DNA from: Crotophaga sulcirostris
Taxonomy: Eukaryota > Chordata > Aves > Cuculiformes > Crotophagidae
DNA length: 64,000 nt
NCBI GenBank assembly: GCA_013397455.1
Contig: VYZB01000097.1
Location: forward strand, 1,349,022-1,413,021
Direction of reading: 5' to 3'
In this document: piece by piece, positions 25,216 through 38,148 of the stretch
Position numbering within the stretch: position 1 is the first letter of the stretch
Layout of the letters: every line of letters starts with the position of its first letter
The notes under the pieces: generated by a model
What the model was told of the DNA's origin: nothing
The model's input: only the letters and a program-made list of their open reading frames with translations
Database searches by the model: none
Translations under genes and position numbers: made by a program

Positions 25216-28200
25216 CACTGACCTCTGAGTGGAATACTGATTTTCTAATTGTACAAAGATCAGTTAAAGAGCCTGTCCTACAAAGTTAATAAGCTCAAAA
25301 GACATCATTGAGCATGCAGCTTCTTATCATTTAGATCTCTTTGGAGGGTGGAAAATGGGAACAGGATGACAACATGACTCATGATTTTCCAGTATTAGGC
25401 ACCACAATTCTGTAGTTGTAGAGGATGAGACTATTAATTCTAACTCTGAAACTGAAACAGCCAAAATTGCCAATGCAGCTAGATAGGGTAAGTACTAGTT
25501 TGTTCATTCTTCCCTCAAAACCACACTTTGTTTAGAAAGGTAGCAACAGCGTCCAGATGCAACCTACATTGTAATTATAACCTGAAACAGGATTTCCTCA
25601 CTTGTTCTTCTGGTTAACATGCCCCAGTCAGAGAGCATTACACCCACTTAAACCCAGCCATCTAAAATAATATTGTATGCGTAGTTCTTTCTTCTCCTGA
25701 AGGCTGCTGGTACTCCCAGATACTTGCTATACATGTCGACTTCATCAAACTGAGCATTGGCAAAGAAAACATGTAGATATTAAAAAAAAAACCAAAGAAT
25801 TAAGACACGGTGACACCATAGTGATGTTTCCTTCAGATCACCTGTAGCATCAAATCTGTTCTTAGGCTGTCCCTCTTTTCAGTGAGGAACGAGATGAATT
25901 CAGTCGAGCATCAGTAAGGGAAGTTTGCTCTGCCCCGCAGCATGAAGCACTAATACATTAAAGCTGGGGAGGGTAAAGGAAGCACAGAACAACAAGGAGA
26001 GCAAGCTGCGAAGTGGGGAGATACATGACAGACAAAATAAGTGGTTCAACAGCATCCACCTGGAAACTCAAGAAGGTTGATAAGCTGGATGTTTACTACC
26101 AGTGAGGCTGCTCTGGAGGTGCTGATCCCAAACTCCCCCATGCTGTGTGTCCCCCATCCAGAGCTGAGCTCCAGGCTGGCCTAGGAATGCTCCCGAGTTA
26201 GTTGCTCCAACAAATCCAAACCTAAGGTTATGGTTGTTGTAATTCAGAATTCAGAAATGCATATAGTTAGAAATAAGAATTTGCTAGATAACCACATCTG
26301 GCAGAATTTGTGAAAAACCTCAAACTGCCTTTACATGTGTATTGAAGGAAGGACTGGAGAAACTAGGCTTTTGCTCTGTCATAAAGTACATTAAAAATGC
26401 AGGTTTTAATCTTTTGGCAGTATTAAGGGTACCTTTTCTCCTAATGGCCAGATTCATTTAAGGTTTTATATGGGAAGAGTTAAGTAGGGAGCTCTTCAAA
26501 AAATCTGATACAATATAAATATTTCATCTTTAAGTAAATCATTTGGACCTCACTCCACTATTCTCAAGCCTAGCATCTTCTATATAAGCTTGGAGAAATG
26601 CAACAACAGAAGCTGTAAAGTTCTGTCCCCATACCTAAGGCATGAAAGGAACTCCACATGCCAGGTCTTTAGTAGGCACATTTGCACACAGGAGATTTTG
26701 AGTCTCTCCGTGTGCAATAGCAAAGGTTACACTCACACACGGATATCTGTGGGACGCAGAAGATGAGATCTGTCAGTCAAAATTCACTGCAAAGTTTCAC
26801 TTGGTGGCAGCACACTTAAGCCAGCGAGGTATCGCTTTTGCTTCAGGGAAGGAGAGGACCAGCATAAGACTGCTTTTAAAGAAATACTTCAAACATCGGA
26901 AAGCTTAAAAATTTGACTTAATTCATAACAGTAGAAATTTTACTACTTCATCTGAGCATGTATTCTCAATATTTCCTTGAATTTCTCTATTCCAAATATT
27001 ACTGCTAAATACTCATTACCTCATTAAAAAAACCCTCTTGCTTGGAAAAGCATAGAAATAGGATAAAGGCCTGTCACTTTTGCTTACTTCATAACTGGAT
27101 GTTTACTATATTTTTTTTATCATTAAATTAGAACAGTAAAGGTAGCCTTAGTGAAAGCTTTCCATCCAAGGTACTTTAAGAAGTTTTCCATCCTCGAAAC
27201 TGTTTGATTTCTCTGACATGAAAGTTAATGCTATTAAACACAGTGATTTGGTCACACTTTCTGCCAAAAGGGGCTTTCCAAATTTATCTGTGCAAAGGAA
27301 CACCTGTTCAGACAAGGCAGCTTTCCAAATTTACTCATTTGTCTGGCTGCCCTAACAGCTACATTGTCATCTATCACCTGCCACCAAAACTGCAAGTGAC
27401 CAGGAATTTCATGTAACTGAAGTTCAACTGTAACTGAAAACATTAGCAATGCTTTCTCTCCCAGTCCATTCCTGAGATTAACAGATGGCGAAATACACAA
27501 AGACACAAAAATCCTGGCTCCAGTCAGTGGTGAAGGACTGCTCCTTTCAACAGAGACAAGGATTCACACCGTTATCTCCAAGCCACCTGATGTTTGTCAC
27601 CACCATGAACTCCTCTTCAGTCTTTTGCAACAGCCTGGAAAAAAAGGAGTGGATTTGCCTGTCTTCAGTTGCAACAGTTGCCTTATTGTGGGGTGACTTA
27701 AAATCTTTGTTGCCCAAGACAGCTCGTGTGACGTTGAAAGTGCCACTTTCTCCTCTTCAGCGAGTCCCTCCTTGATTCACTGTGAAGTGGTCTTCTGTCA
27801 GCGCACATGTTTGACTTTTCGTGCACGCTCATTTTGCCAAACACCAGCTGAGCTCTTCAGAAATCTGATGTCACTGAAAGCAGCTGAATTGCTGTGATTC
27901 TCTGCAGTGATTCAGCTGTGATCCCTCACAGAGCGAGATACGGCAAGTCTCGTGTAACTGCATGTAATCAACTACCGTTGGGTCACCGACCAGTCTTTAA
28001 ATCTTTTATGCAAACAGAAATGCGAGCATACAATCTGTCCTCTTGCTGCTGGGAAACCTGCCTCCGCCTGTAGCATCCCTGTAGCCTTCCTCCACCTTTC
28101 CCAGCTATTAGGCTTTTCTATCTGCCCCAGCTCAAAATCTGTGTGGAGCAGAAGTCAAAGGAAACACCCAAGAGCCCTGGGTGACTGCAAAACTCAGCCC

Positions 28201-31200
28201 ATCAGGCAACAAGGAAAGCATGAAGCCCTCTGACAGTGAACAAGGAATATCTGAAAATATTTCTAGAATATAAAAAGAAATGAATGGAGAAGAGGGATGA
28301 AAGCTGATCTTGCTTCTTCAATTGCAGCAGTAGATTGCAGATAGAGAGGAGGGGCATGTTGTGTATTTTTTTAAAACAATATAAGCAGTACACATCATTC
28401 CACATCCACAACCCTTAACAGCACTCTTCACACAATGCTCCTCTGTTACACACAAAAAACAGACCCTTTTTAAATAAAAAAAAATAAAACAACAACACCA
28501 GGGTAAGAAAACAACAAATGAACCCCCAAAGACAATTCCTTCTCCCCATAAACCAACAAAATAGCCTGGAGGCTGTCCCAATATCCTCAGTAGTCTAAAG
28601 ACACAATACACTCACCAAAGCAAAACAGTTAGCGTTTGGTAGAGCTGTGTTTACCAAATGCTTTTATCTGTAGCATCCAAAACACCAGCCCAGGTAAGAA
28701 TCATCACTACATTCAGCTCTAATAATCACAGAGCACACTGACACCTCACAGCAATGGAACTGCAGCAATGCCCTGGTCTAGCTGTGACCAAGCTGCTTCC
28801 AGAACTGGGAGTGATAAAATCAGCTCCAGGCAGTGCTGTTCCTCATTTAATTAACATTGCTTCTGTAACCCACGTGCAGTACTTCCAGCTGACACTATTG
28901 AATGTACCTTTGAAGATACAAGCTCATGATGTCCCATCACGCTGCTATGATGCAGATAGAAGCACCAGCCCAATGACTGCTCTTCACACGGCCTCTATTG
29001 CGTGGCACAGACATACCTTTAACTAACATAACTTCTTGGGTGTCTTTTTTTCCCCCTCTACCTTGATCTAACAGTGATGTCCTTACAGAAGGGGCAGAAA
29101 GCATCTCAGCCAGAAAGTGCCACAAAAGCAACAGACACAGAGTAAAGTGAGCCTCCTGAAGCCAAACAGAGCAGTGGATTTAGATGGAAGATCAGGAAGA
29201 CCCTTAATTTTCAGTTATTATCTTAGTCAGACCATACTTTACTAGACGAAACTATCTTAGCAGATTAAATCCTGTGAAGGTATCAAAACGAACTCCATGC
29301 CTCTGTTATTTCCTGGGTCTCCCTGATCAATGTCAGCGTGCTAATCTCACCAGCAACACCAAAGAGCAAAGTTTTGTAAAGACAGTTTAAAGAACACCAA
29401 CACACACACAAAACCCAATTCAGATCTTATCAGATTCCTCCAGGAGTTTTTAGGTGGAGGGGGTTGGGTTTCTATCGTCAGGATAGATTTTGCCAGCAAT
29501 GTAGAGAAAGTTTAAATAACAAAAATTCTTTTTGCTTAGTAATAGCTTTATTCGAATCTGGTAAATGATCTGATGAGGAAAAGCACGTAACTAGACACGG
29601 AAATTTTTCCCACTAACAAGTCTTTCCGCATGGATACAGTGTTTACAGTGGCAACAGAATAAGAATGAAAGATTCTCACAAGGGAAATAAATGCAGCTCA
29701 GCTATGAGAAATGCAGCCAAGATAAAAGATGCAAATAAATAAAATTAATAATAGAGAAGGGATGTTCAAACAACATGGTTTTACTCACTGCTGCTTGTAT
29801 TTAGAGGATGTTGGAAAACCTGTCCATTACCTTCTTCAAGGTTTATGATATTTTTAGATAAAACTACCAAAATGTTGGTGATTTTCTCATAACAAAATGG
29901 AAGGCAGAAGTTTTGTTTCATTTCTGGAATATATATTTAAGGAGGAGTTTTCCCATGCTAAAGACTATATCCCAGTTAGCAGCTGTGTGAATGGTGTCCA
30001 TGCGTTAAGCCTAAGATAATGTCTGTTTACAGTCACATCAAGGGGATGGTGAAAAGGATGTTAAAGCTTGTCACTACAAGTCTGCCCTCATACTGAGGGC
30101 TCTCTCCAACTTGATTCACCAGAAAACAAGTGTCTATCTCAGCTATTGAGTCAAACCCAGATGGATACGATCTGATTTTAGCTACAAAAATCACAGTGCT
30201 TTAACCACTGCAAACTAATACTTCACCAAAATCAACCTAGGACTTTTTTCCTACATTGGTCCATACAGTACTTTATCAGACTGCTCTGAGGAGCCAGTGC
30301 CCTTCTGAAAATACAGCAGGAGGGATCCCAAGCAAAAGGGAGGGGGAGGTGAAGATATAATGAAGTTTTGCAAGAAAAAGGGTGTAGGAGCAAGAAGATA
30401 GCTATGATGCAATCAATCTATAATGAAACAAGATTCAGGGGCAGGGAGTGAGCCATACAGTCTGATTCTCAGTTGGCAGACAAATGTGTTTCCATCCCTG
30501 AGAGTTAGGACTGTTCCAAAAACAGTTGTCTGGCTACATACAAAGTCTTCCTAAGAATTTTCCTGAGGCTGAATGAAGGAAAGAATTGGTGCTCCTTATC
30601 ATCTGCTGGGAAGAATTAGGTCTACAGGCTTGACTTAATGCAAAACCTAGATGATGCATTTACTAGGGCAATTCTGGCATTGTTCTAGTGTGGAAGGAAT
30701 ACAGACCAATCTGTGATGTTCCCAAAAGACTAAGTATCTGCTCCTCAAACAGAAACTGAGAAACCAGAATAGATTATTATAGAGTAGATTTCAGACAGTC
30801 ATAATTCCACATGCAAAGCCAAGTCAGACGAGCATCTAAATTGTCACTGCAATCTCTTTAAAATAAACAGACATTCTCAAGAACGTCTTAATTATGTGCT
30901 GTAGGTTAAGTACTCCAGAGTGAAGAAAAGAAGCTCAAAGGCTATGGAGATGGAAGATCTTACTAAGTACATGATCCTAAAATGCTGTGTTGGAAGAAGC
31001 CTCTGTTGGACTACCAAGGACAGCTGGATGTGGCAGATGAAGGGCTGCAACATGGAGCTACATGCATAGTCAGTCTTTATACTCCTGATTTAGCCCCCTG
31101 ATGTGCTCATCAGAGTACGCTTTTATTGTGTGAAACAGGCTCCTTATGCAATGTGGTTTCCTTATGGTATATTAACCAAGTGTCAGACATGATATGTTGG

Positions 31201-33165
31201 AGAGAGCACAACAGACACACACCTACAAACAGCATCATCAGCACTGAGCTTGAGCACGTTAAAAGTAACAGTAATCTGATGTAGCCACTGACTTCTAACC
31301 ATATTTTGTTAGGGAAGTTTATTAAGAAGTGCTATTAAGGGCAAGCAAAAACTGTTGATTTAAAATTTCTTGGTGAAAAATGAAGCTCTCAGTGATGTCA
31401 GGGTTTTCAGAGTAATGGAACAGCTTTGCTATAGCATTTATCACTTCTGTATCACTTGGGGGGAGGTGAGGCAGCAACGTGAACAGTTTATTTTAACCAG
31501 AATTGTTTTTCTCCTCAAATTCATAGGCTAATGATTTTTCCTCTTTGATTTTTCAGAGCTAGCACTGATCTGAACATTTATCAGCCTGAATTTTTTAGCT
31601 AGAGCAGCAAAGAGTCCTTATCCAGTAACTGCACCTTCGCCTGAGCAAACTCCACAGGGGTAAGCCGTTTTCTTTCATGTTCCAAAATACTGTAGAAAAC
31701 CACTCTGCCTAATGCTTACTTAGGAGGTGAAAACAACAAGAGGCTTTATAGAAGTAGCTCTTTTTCTGCCCATCTCCCACCTGCACACATACACACATTA
31801 CCAAGAGCAGAACTGGGGGTACTGGCCTAGAACGAGGGATGGACGTGTCTCCAGCCTGTGCCATAGCCTTCTGCATCCAAGTTGCAGTGTGTTCCCTCCT
31901 CCCCCACAAGATGGGCATGAAAATCAAAGCATGGAATAACTGCTTGGGTTCTGACTTCTCTCTGCTCGTCCACATAGAAATGCAACCTCTTAATTTATCT
32001 CTAGGCTTTTGTTACTTGCCCGTGCAAGTATTGTGGTGTAGCAAGGTGCGGACATTTAATAGACATGCTATAATAAGCTGTAGTCTTTGAGAAATGCTAT
32101 TAAGAGCAAAGACTCTCCCTTTCTCTAACTTCTGTATTAATGAAACCTTCCTTTAGCCCATAAAAAATTTACAAACTGTACACTACTGTTTCTCCTATTT
32201 TAGCTTCTTGAAATAATAGGCTTATAGTCTATATCATATAAGCCTTCAACTCTAAGATTGTGAAGACTCCAAAGATGTAACAATTTCAATAAAGTAAAGC
32301 TCTGCTGATCTTGACTCAAAGGATATTATCCTTAAATATTATTAAAACAACATCAGTGTTGTCTATCTCCTGTTGCATAGGTGGCTATAGGCACTTTTCT
32401 GCTCCTGTACACTCAGCTACATGCTTTTTTGGTCTGATATGAAAGCCATGATGGCGCAACTGATCTGAACCTTCCTTGCCCTTTATGCTTTGTGGTCAGT
32501 TATCCAGAATACAAAAATCTTTCCTTCTTAGCATTCTCAGCTGTGCTGATCACCTCGGAAACAACTGATCTATAAAGAGAACACTCAGCACACACATAGT
32601 TTTAGGATTTTCCAACCCCTTACTGGTATCTCCATGGTGGATAAATTGCCACCAGTAGCGTAAAACTTTGCTGGCATCATTTTTACACCCCTGCCCATCA
32701 CCAAACCCCTTGAACAACATGTCAAGTGTGACTGGTGATATCACTTTAGTTTTACGAGTATTTTTGCTCAGATAGTCTCTGACTCTAAAGAGACTCACTC
32801 ATGCAGCATGAGGATGCTCTTGGTATGGTGTGCAGCAGACTCCCAGCCAGAAGGACCTCTGCTGACCTTATGCAAATACTTCTGTGCTGCACTCCCAAAA
32901 GCAGGGAGGTGGGAAAGCCCAGTGTGCAGCCACTTGAGAGGCTGCAGATAGTCTTGGTCATGTTTGCCAGGCTTTATTAGGCAAGGCAGTAGTCTCAAGG
33001 CCTTCAGCAAAGAAACTGCAGTGGCTGCAATCATGCCCACTAGATGCAAAAAAGAAAGAGAGAGGGTAGAGGAAAAACAGAGGGACAGAAACTGAATCAG
33101 TGAAGCACAGAACATAGCCAGTTTTCTGAAATAAAAATCAGACAAAAGGAGGATGAGATTCACTG
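25216..33165. other. Non-coding region without recognised elements
   Basis: AT-rich unique-looking sequence. A slightly GC- and CpG-richer patch at about 27780-28100 contains an inverted repeat at 27881-27918. I recognised no transposon, and no open frame resembles a known protein. Confidence 0.5.
27881..27918. repeat. Inverted repeat of CAGCTGAAT (paired E-boxes)
   Basis: CAGCTGAAT at 27881-27889 and ATTCAGCTG at 27910-27918 are perfect inverse copies separated by 20 nt. Each carries a CAGCTG E-box, the core bound by many bHLH factors. The surrounding 300 bp have more CpG and GC than neighbouring sequence. A regulatory role is plausible but unproven. Confidence 0.4.
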
Positions 33166-33255
33166 AGTTGGTGTTAGTGTTGGGTTACAGGTTGGACTCG
33201 ATGATCTCAGAGGTCCTTTCCAACCTTGTAATACTGTGATACGGTGATACTGTGA
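33166..33255 (+). mobile_element. CR1 LINE extreme 3' fragment (ATACTGTG-tail class)
   Basis: About 90 bp: TTGGTGTTAGTGTTGGG, then GGTTGGACTCGATGATCTC, GAGGTCCTTTCCAACC, TTGTAAT and three tail units (ATACTGTG, ATACGGTG, ATACTGTG). It is nearly identical over its length to the fragment at 14316-14409. Non-coding and 5'-truncated. Confidence 0.94.
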
Positions 33256-35162
33256 TCTCCACTGGAAGAAGAATTACGGGTACCTATCATACAGTCACTT
33301 GGGCTTGTACGCTGCTACCCATGGCTTCACACACCAGAGGAGAAACTAATTTTTGATGTGTCTTTCACTGACAAGATTGTTGAAAGACGAAGTACCCTTT
33401 CCCAACTGTTATATCCAATATCTGGGAAGCATCTGCTGAAAAAAAACAGTTGACTGGCTATAGACCATCAAAATACAGGCCTCCCAAGACTCTTTTCCTG
33501 ACTTGGCATACACACAATCCAGATAGAGAAGCATTTCCACAGGAGGCTGCAAGAAGAAGAAAATGCTGGAAGCAGTTTCCTTAGTTGCATTGATTCACCT
33601 TGTCACCATGCCTGCAACACAGCTGGTGAAATACCAGGCCGCATTGAACCCTTCACACTGCATGTGGAAATAGGGAACGAGAGAACAATTGTGGCACTGC
33701 CCTTAAAAGTACTAGTGAGGCACAGATACTACTCCAGAACTCACACAAAGTATACGAAACTTATTTGGTCTCCACGTATCTTACAGTATTTGTTACATCC
33801 TACGGTGTTTCACAAGTGTCACATTATGTTACAAATTGTTTTATCATGGGCGTGTGCTGCTGCTGCTGCACCCACAGAAAGGCAATTTTTTTCCAAGCAA
33901 TCACAAGATTGGTGGACGGAATCCATGCATCAGTATCTTTGTAATGTAGAGTTTATAGCACAAACCTCAATTATGATAGCCTTGTCTTGCTGGTGTGCAA
34001 GGGTGAGCAGTTTCTTCCTGACAGCTACATCTAGATCACTTCCTTCACAGAAAAGCAGGATAACAAACCACTGCACCATACAAAGATGATGGTTGCTGTT
34101 ACAAGAGCTGCCTTAAGGCTTTTGCCTCAAGGAACAGCTATTATCTTCATCTATGTTAGCATACCTCTCTACTGCAGCATGACCCCAAGTCATGCACTTT
34201 GCAAAAGGAAGGCACTGTGCCATGGAAAGATGCACAAGCAACCAGCACAGCATCAAGGCTGCAGACAAACATTTTGAGGCTGATACCACTCTATCGCTTT
34301 ATCAGCTGCTATCATCACACCCATTGTAAGACGATGCATAACAAACAGTGACGCATATGGAAGGGTGGAGGATGACAAGATGAAGGGTTTATCTCTGTTA
34401 TTGCTGTTGTTTGATAGCAGGAGGAAAAAGACTGTAAGAATATATAATAGATACCTGACACAAGATGTATAGTCGCTCCCACTTTACACCCCCTGCAATC
34501 TTAATTCTTAATTACAGTCTTACTAGTAAATTGATCAGGTGGGAAAGAAAGAATAAAAATGGTTGGCAGGCAAAGTTCTTACACAAACACACATCTACCA
34601 GTATTTTAAGAAAAAAGACAAAGAAAACAATGGAAAGATATGGCAGCTAAGTGCACACAGTGTTCGTTAGGCATAAATATACTTTTTTTCCAAGGAAGAC
34701 CTTTAACTCGTAGCCTCTTCTTAGAGGAATGAAAAACAACTTGCAGTTCCAACTGCTAATAATTTTTTCAGTGATTTAAGAAGCTTCCTTTCTAACAGTT
34801 GGGTATTCTGGATGCATTTGGGCTTCAGTACATAATAAATGGAGATAACTATGAATCAGGTTACTACATGTGTGTGATTTATGACTCTGATTTCTCTACA
34901 GATCATAGCGAAACTACTCCTTCCAGGGATTAAAAGGTGTAGTTCTTGGCCCAGCTAAGAATCCACACAGATCCAAAAAACCAAGGAGACAAGATTACTG
35001 TTGGTAGAAAATTAAAACCTGTTTTTCTTCAGAGAAGTTTTTCATGTTACTAACCTTTTCACAAAGTTTAGCTGCTTGCTGCAGAAAGCTGAATAAAAAA
35101 AACCCCTATTTGCACTGCTAAATCACAGCCACAGGCCCAGAACCCATCATTTAAGTCTATAA
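33256..35162. other. Non-coding region without recognised elements
   Basis: Unique-looking sequence. A 141-codon open frame at 33664-34089 has no recognisable domain and is probably chance. No repeat family was recognised. Confidence 0.5.
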
Positions 35163-35360
35163 CAAGGGTGTCAAACTCCTGGCTCCCTCTCTTCTCCTGC
35201 TCCTGCAGTGTAACACACGTCACACCCTGCACACGTGCCCAGCGCTGGCAGGAGCGCAGGGGCAAGGAGCTCGGCGCTGCCAACGGGTACAAACAAGGTG
35301 CTGGGCCTGAAAAAACAAGGTGGAGGGATGGATTTGGCCTGCAGACCATTAACACCCCTG
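35163..35360. mobile_element. Non-autonomous hAT-like DNA transposon, about 198 bp
   Basis: The left end CAAGGGTGTCAAACTC and the right end, which reads inward CAGGGGTGTTAATGG, form imperfect terminal inverted repeats of the CAGGGGTGTCAAACTC type known from hAT-family elements. The right subterminal GGATTTGGCCTGCAGACC matches that group's characteristic GGATTTGGCC(C/T)GC segment. Flanking 8-mers GTCTATAA (35155-35162) and GTCCACAC (35361-35368) agree at five of eight positions, with two C/T transitions, consistent with a decayed 8-bp hAT target duplication. The interior is GC-rich with several CpG, unlike the AT-rich flanks. It is too short to encode transposase. Family name and age are not determined. 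Confidence 0.68.
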
Positions 35361-36599
35361 GTCCACACCAACATAAACCAAGAACACAATTCTCGGTCAG
35401 AAGAACTTATAGCAGTAACAATGATTTCTGTATGGCAGTTTTTGTAATTAATTGTATGTACCTATTTGACACATCTAGTGTGACACAGTATCACATGAGC
35501 TTTTACAATAGCTACTTGAGAAAAAAAAAATCATACCTGTCAATACCTTCTATTCGTAGTCTTCTTTTGCTAGCAGGGAAACATGGGCAGAAATGAAAAA
35601 CGTGTTTAATATCTGTTATTCAATTAAAAAATGGAGCCACAAGTCAGCAATCTACAATACACAGGCTTCCACTTATTTTAGGACATTGCGGGGGTGGAGC
35701 AAAGGAAAGCTTGCTGTAAATCTCATCTATGAAAAATATGGCATTACATAAAAAGCCAATCACAGCAGGATTCCTTCCATTTCTCAGATACCATGAAATG
35801 CTTCTACACCCTGTACTTGGTCAGGCAGAACTAGGAAATCACATTAAGAGTTATTTTTAAGAAAGATTTAAGACTTGTTAACAAATTCTAATTAAGACTC
35901 CCACTCTTCTACAGTATTGCTATGAAACATCTTAAAAAAGCATTCAATGAATGCCTCCAGCTATCTGGCTGTTCTTCAGGTTTCATCTTTCCCATAAATA
36001 TCGCAGCTACCATGGAAAGTAACTTCCTGAGGTTTAGCTCCCAAGTCTCAAAAAAGCAATCACTCATTTTCCTTACAGCTGGTGCACAGACATGATAGGT
36101 GACTGAAACCGTTTGTTTCTTACCATCTCTAGCAACTAGATCTGTTGTATGCATCTCCTGCTTGTTAATGTCAATAAAACCTTAGCTAGTAGCCTGTGAT
36201 CCGCAAAATCAGTGGCTCTGAAGGGTGAGCATGGAAAGGAGCAGCTGCTCAGTCTTCTCTGCTGAAAATCACTTTCTGTGTACTCTACAATAGAGACGTT
36301 CTCAGCCTGACACCATCAAATTAGCAGGCGCTTTTCTTTCATGACATCTCTTTTCTGGTTTTCTGCCACTGATCCACAGGCCCTAGACTGTGTCCAAAGA
36401 CTACTTCTAAGTGGGTCTACAAATGACTGTCAAAATCTAGATAAAGAAAGAATATATAGCGATGCATATATTTTAATTTTCACAAATCAAATAAAGGTTC
36501 AGAAATGCTGCTTATGCCAATTTTTATCAATTTACTACTTAGGAAAGGAATAAGTTCATACTGTTTACCACACAAGGTGTTGAGATTGGAAAGCAGGGA

Positions 36600-36690
36600 G
36601 AGTAACATCGGGTACCAATCAGAAGATTTTATAGACGCTGGTACCGTCTGCTCTTTCCACGTCATCACGCTTCGGGCAACATGGAACACT
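36600..36690 (-). promoter_or_regulatory. Candidate promoter-like module (CRE plus TATA), minus strand
   Basis: On the minus strand TGATGACGTGG (36658-36668, CRE-like) lies about 25 bp upstream of TATAAAAT (36626-36633). On the plus strand CCAATCA (36615-36621) is a perfect CCAAT-box core. Five CpG sites cluster within 36609-36675 in sequence that is otherwise CpG-poor, and two GGTACC sites (36611-36616, 36640-36645) flank the TATA. It could be a cryptic promoter, an LTR fragment or chance. I recognise no family and see no gene downstream. Confidence 0.25.
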
Positions 36691-38106
36691 TGAAACAGCC
36701 AGCAAATTGAGTAGCTGTCAAGTCTTGGCACTTACTTCAACCTGCCATGTCTTTGCCCTTAGGTTTGATGTTGTAATTCAAGCTTGCTCTCATGTTATCA
36801 CTCCTACATATTCTATCTTAACATAACTTTCCTGAACTTTTTGTATCAGCATTTACTGATACATACAAATGAAAATATTCTAATTTTCCTGTTTTAGTAG
36901 ATGCACAGTTTAGAGAGAAATACAAAATGAAAACAGAGTTCAGATAAAAAAAAAAAAAAGCAACCATTAAATATTACATAGCTATCATTTCAGGATCTTC
37001 AAGAGGGAGGTCACAACAATCTTGATATATTATCACCACTGAGACATAAGATAAAGTTCCCATGGTGTTCCTGTTGTCACATGTGGTTTGCTTCTGCTGA
37101 GCCTGTCATGCTGGGATGCTGCACGTGCATTTAAGACCTACTGCTTTTCACCAAAAAGGTAAAACATCAGGTTTGGCAGAAGCTGAGGCAATTCTTAGTG
37201 CATAATGTTTGAGGCCAAAAAGAGTCAGAAAGATGTTGCTTCTCTTCTTTCCTTCTCCTTTCTATGGTGAAAAATTCTTCAAAAGCCGGAAAAAAAGACC
37301 ATTCTTATTGATCATGTCTTATGCTTACCAGTATAAAAAAGTACATAGCAAGTACATTTCTATACCAAAGATCTGCTAGAGAGTAAAACATGTAGGAGAA
37401 TAAGGGGACAAATAAAGTTTAATCAGGTTTTTACAAAAAGAGAGACAAAACAGTACGCCCCAAATTGCTTGACCATTGCTAAAGAACAGTTAAAAGCAAT
37501 AAGTCAGCCTGAATAAGCAGCCACGCTTGCACTGCAGCTAAGTGGTAAATTTCTCCTTAATTCCAATAACTATTAATCCGAACAATTACTCAACTGACCC
37601 AAAAACTTTCAGAGTTAAAAACAAGGGTTACAACATACCCAGCAGTGGTGTAAAAAATCTCACCTTCTACCGTCTTTACAGGCTACACAAATTAGGAAAG
37701 AGAAGTTTAGCATACATGCAGGTGCACACACACATCGTACAGTCATGCTCTATTCCATGCTAGTTTGCAGCATTATTAGGCTCCTGTAGGTAGACAGTAA
37801 TTTCTATGCAAATACTTCTCTAATTGTTCGTAATTACTGTTTTTATCAGCATTTGTATTAAAAAATGCAAGTGCTAATCTCTGTTCCTGCTACTGTATAT
37901 TCACAGCAAGATATAAGGAACCCCAGCAGCTCTCAGCTGCAGTGCCCTTCTAGGAAGGGCAGTGCCAAGCGATGGCAAAGAGCAAGGGGTGCTGTAGTCC
38001 CGAGACTGAAGTTTCATTTCACGATTTCACCAGCATTGTTGCATTTATATTTCAAAATCTTCGGTAGCTATGACTGAAAATGAAAGCAGAATTCCTACTC
38101 CAAGTA

Positions 38107-38148
38107 AAACCCTGCAGCTTCATAAAAAAACCCTGAAGCTTCATAAAG
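38107..38148 (+). repeat. 21-bp tandem duplication, two copies
   Basis: AAACCCTGCAGCTTCATAAAA is followed directly by a second 21-bp copy that differs at two positions (C to A in the ninth base, and the last base). This is a recent-looking local duplication. Confidence 0.85.

Noticed and set aside
33664..34089. 141-codon plus frame
   Set aside because: No domain, no similarity I recognise, and a length expected by chance.
35168..35596. 142-codon plus frame and shorter opposing frames
   Set aside because: Most of their start lies in the GC-rich hAT-like element, where stop codons are rare because of composition.
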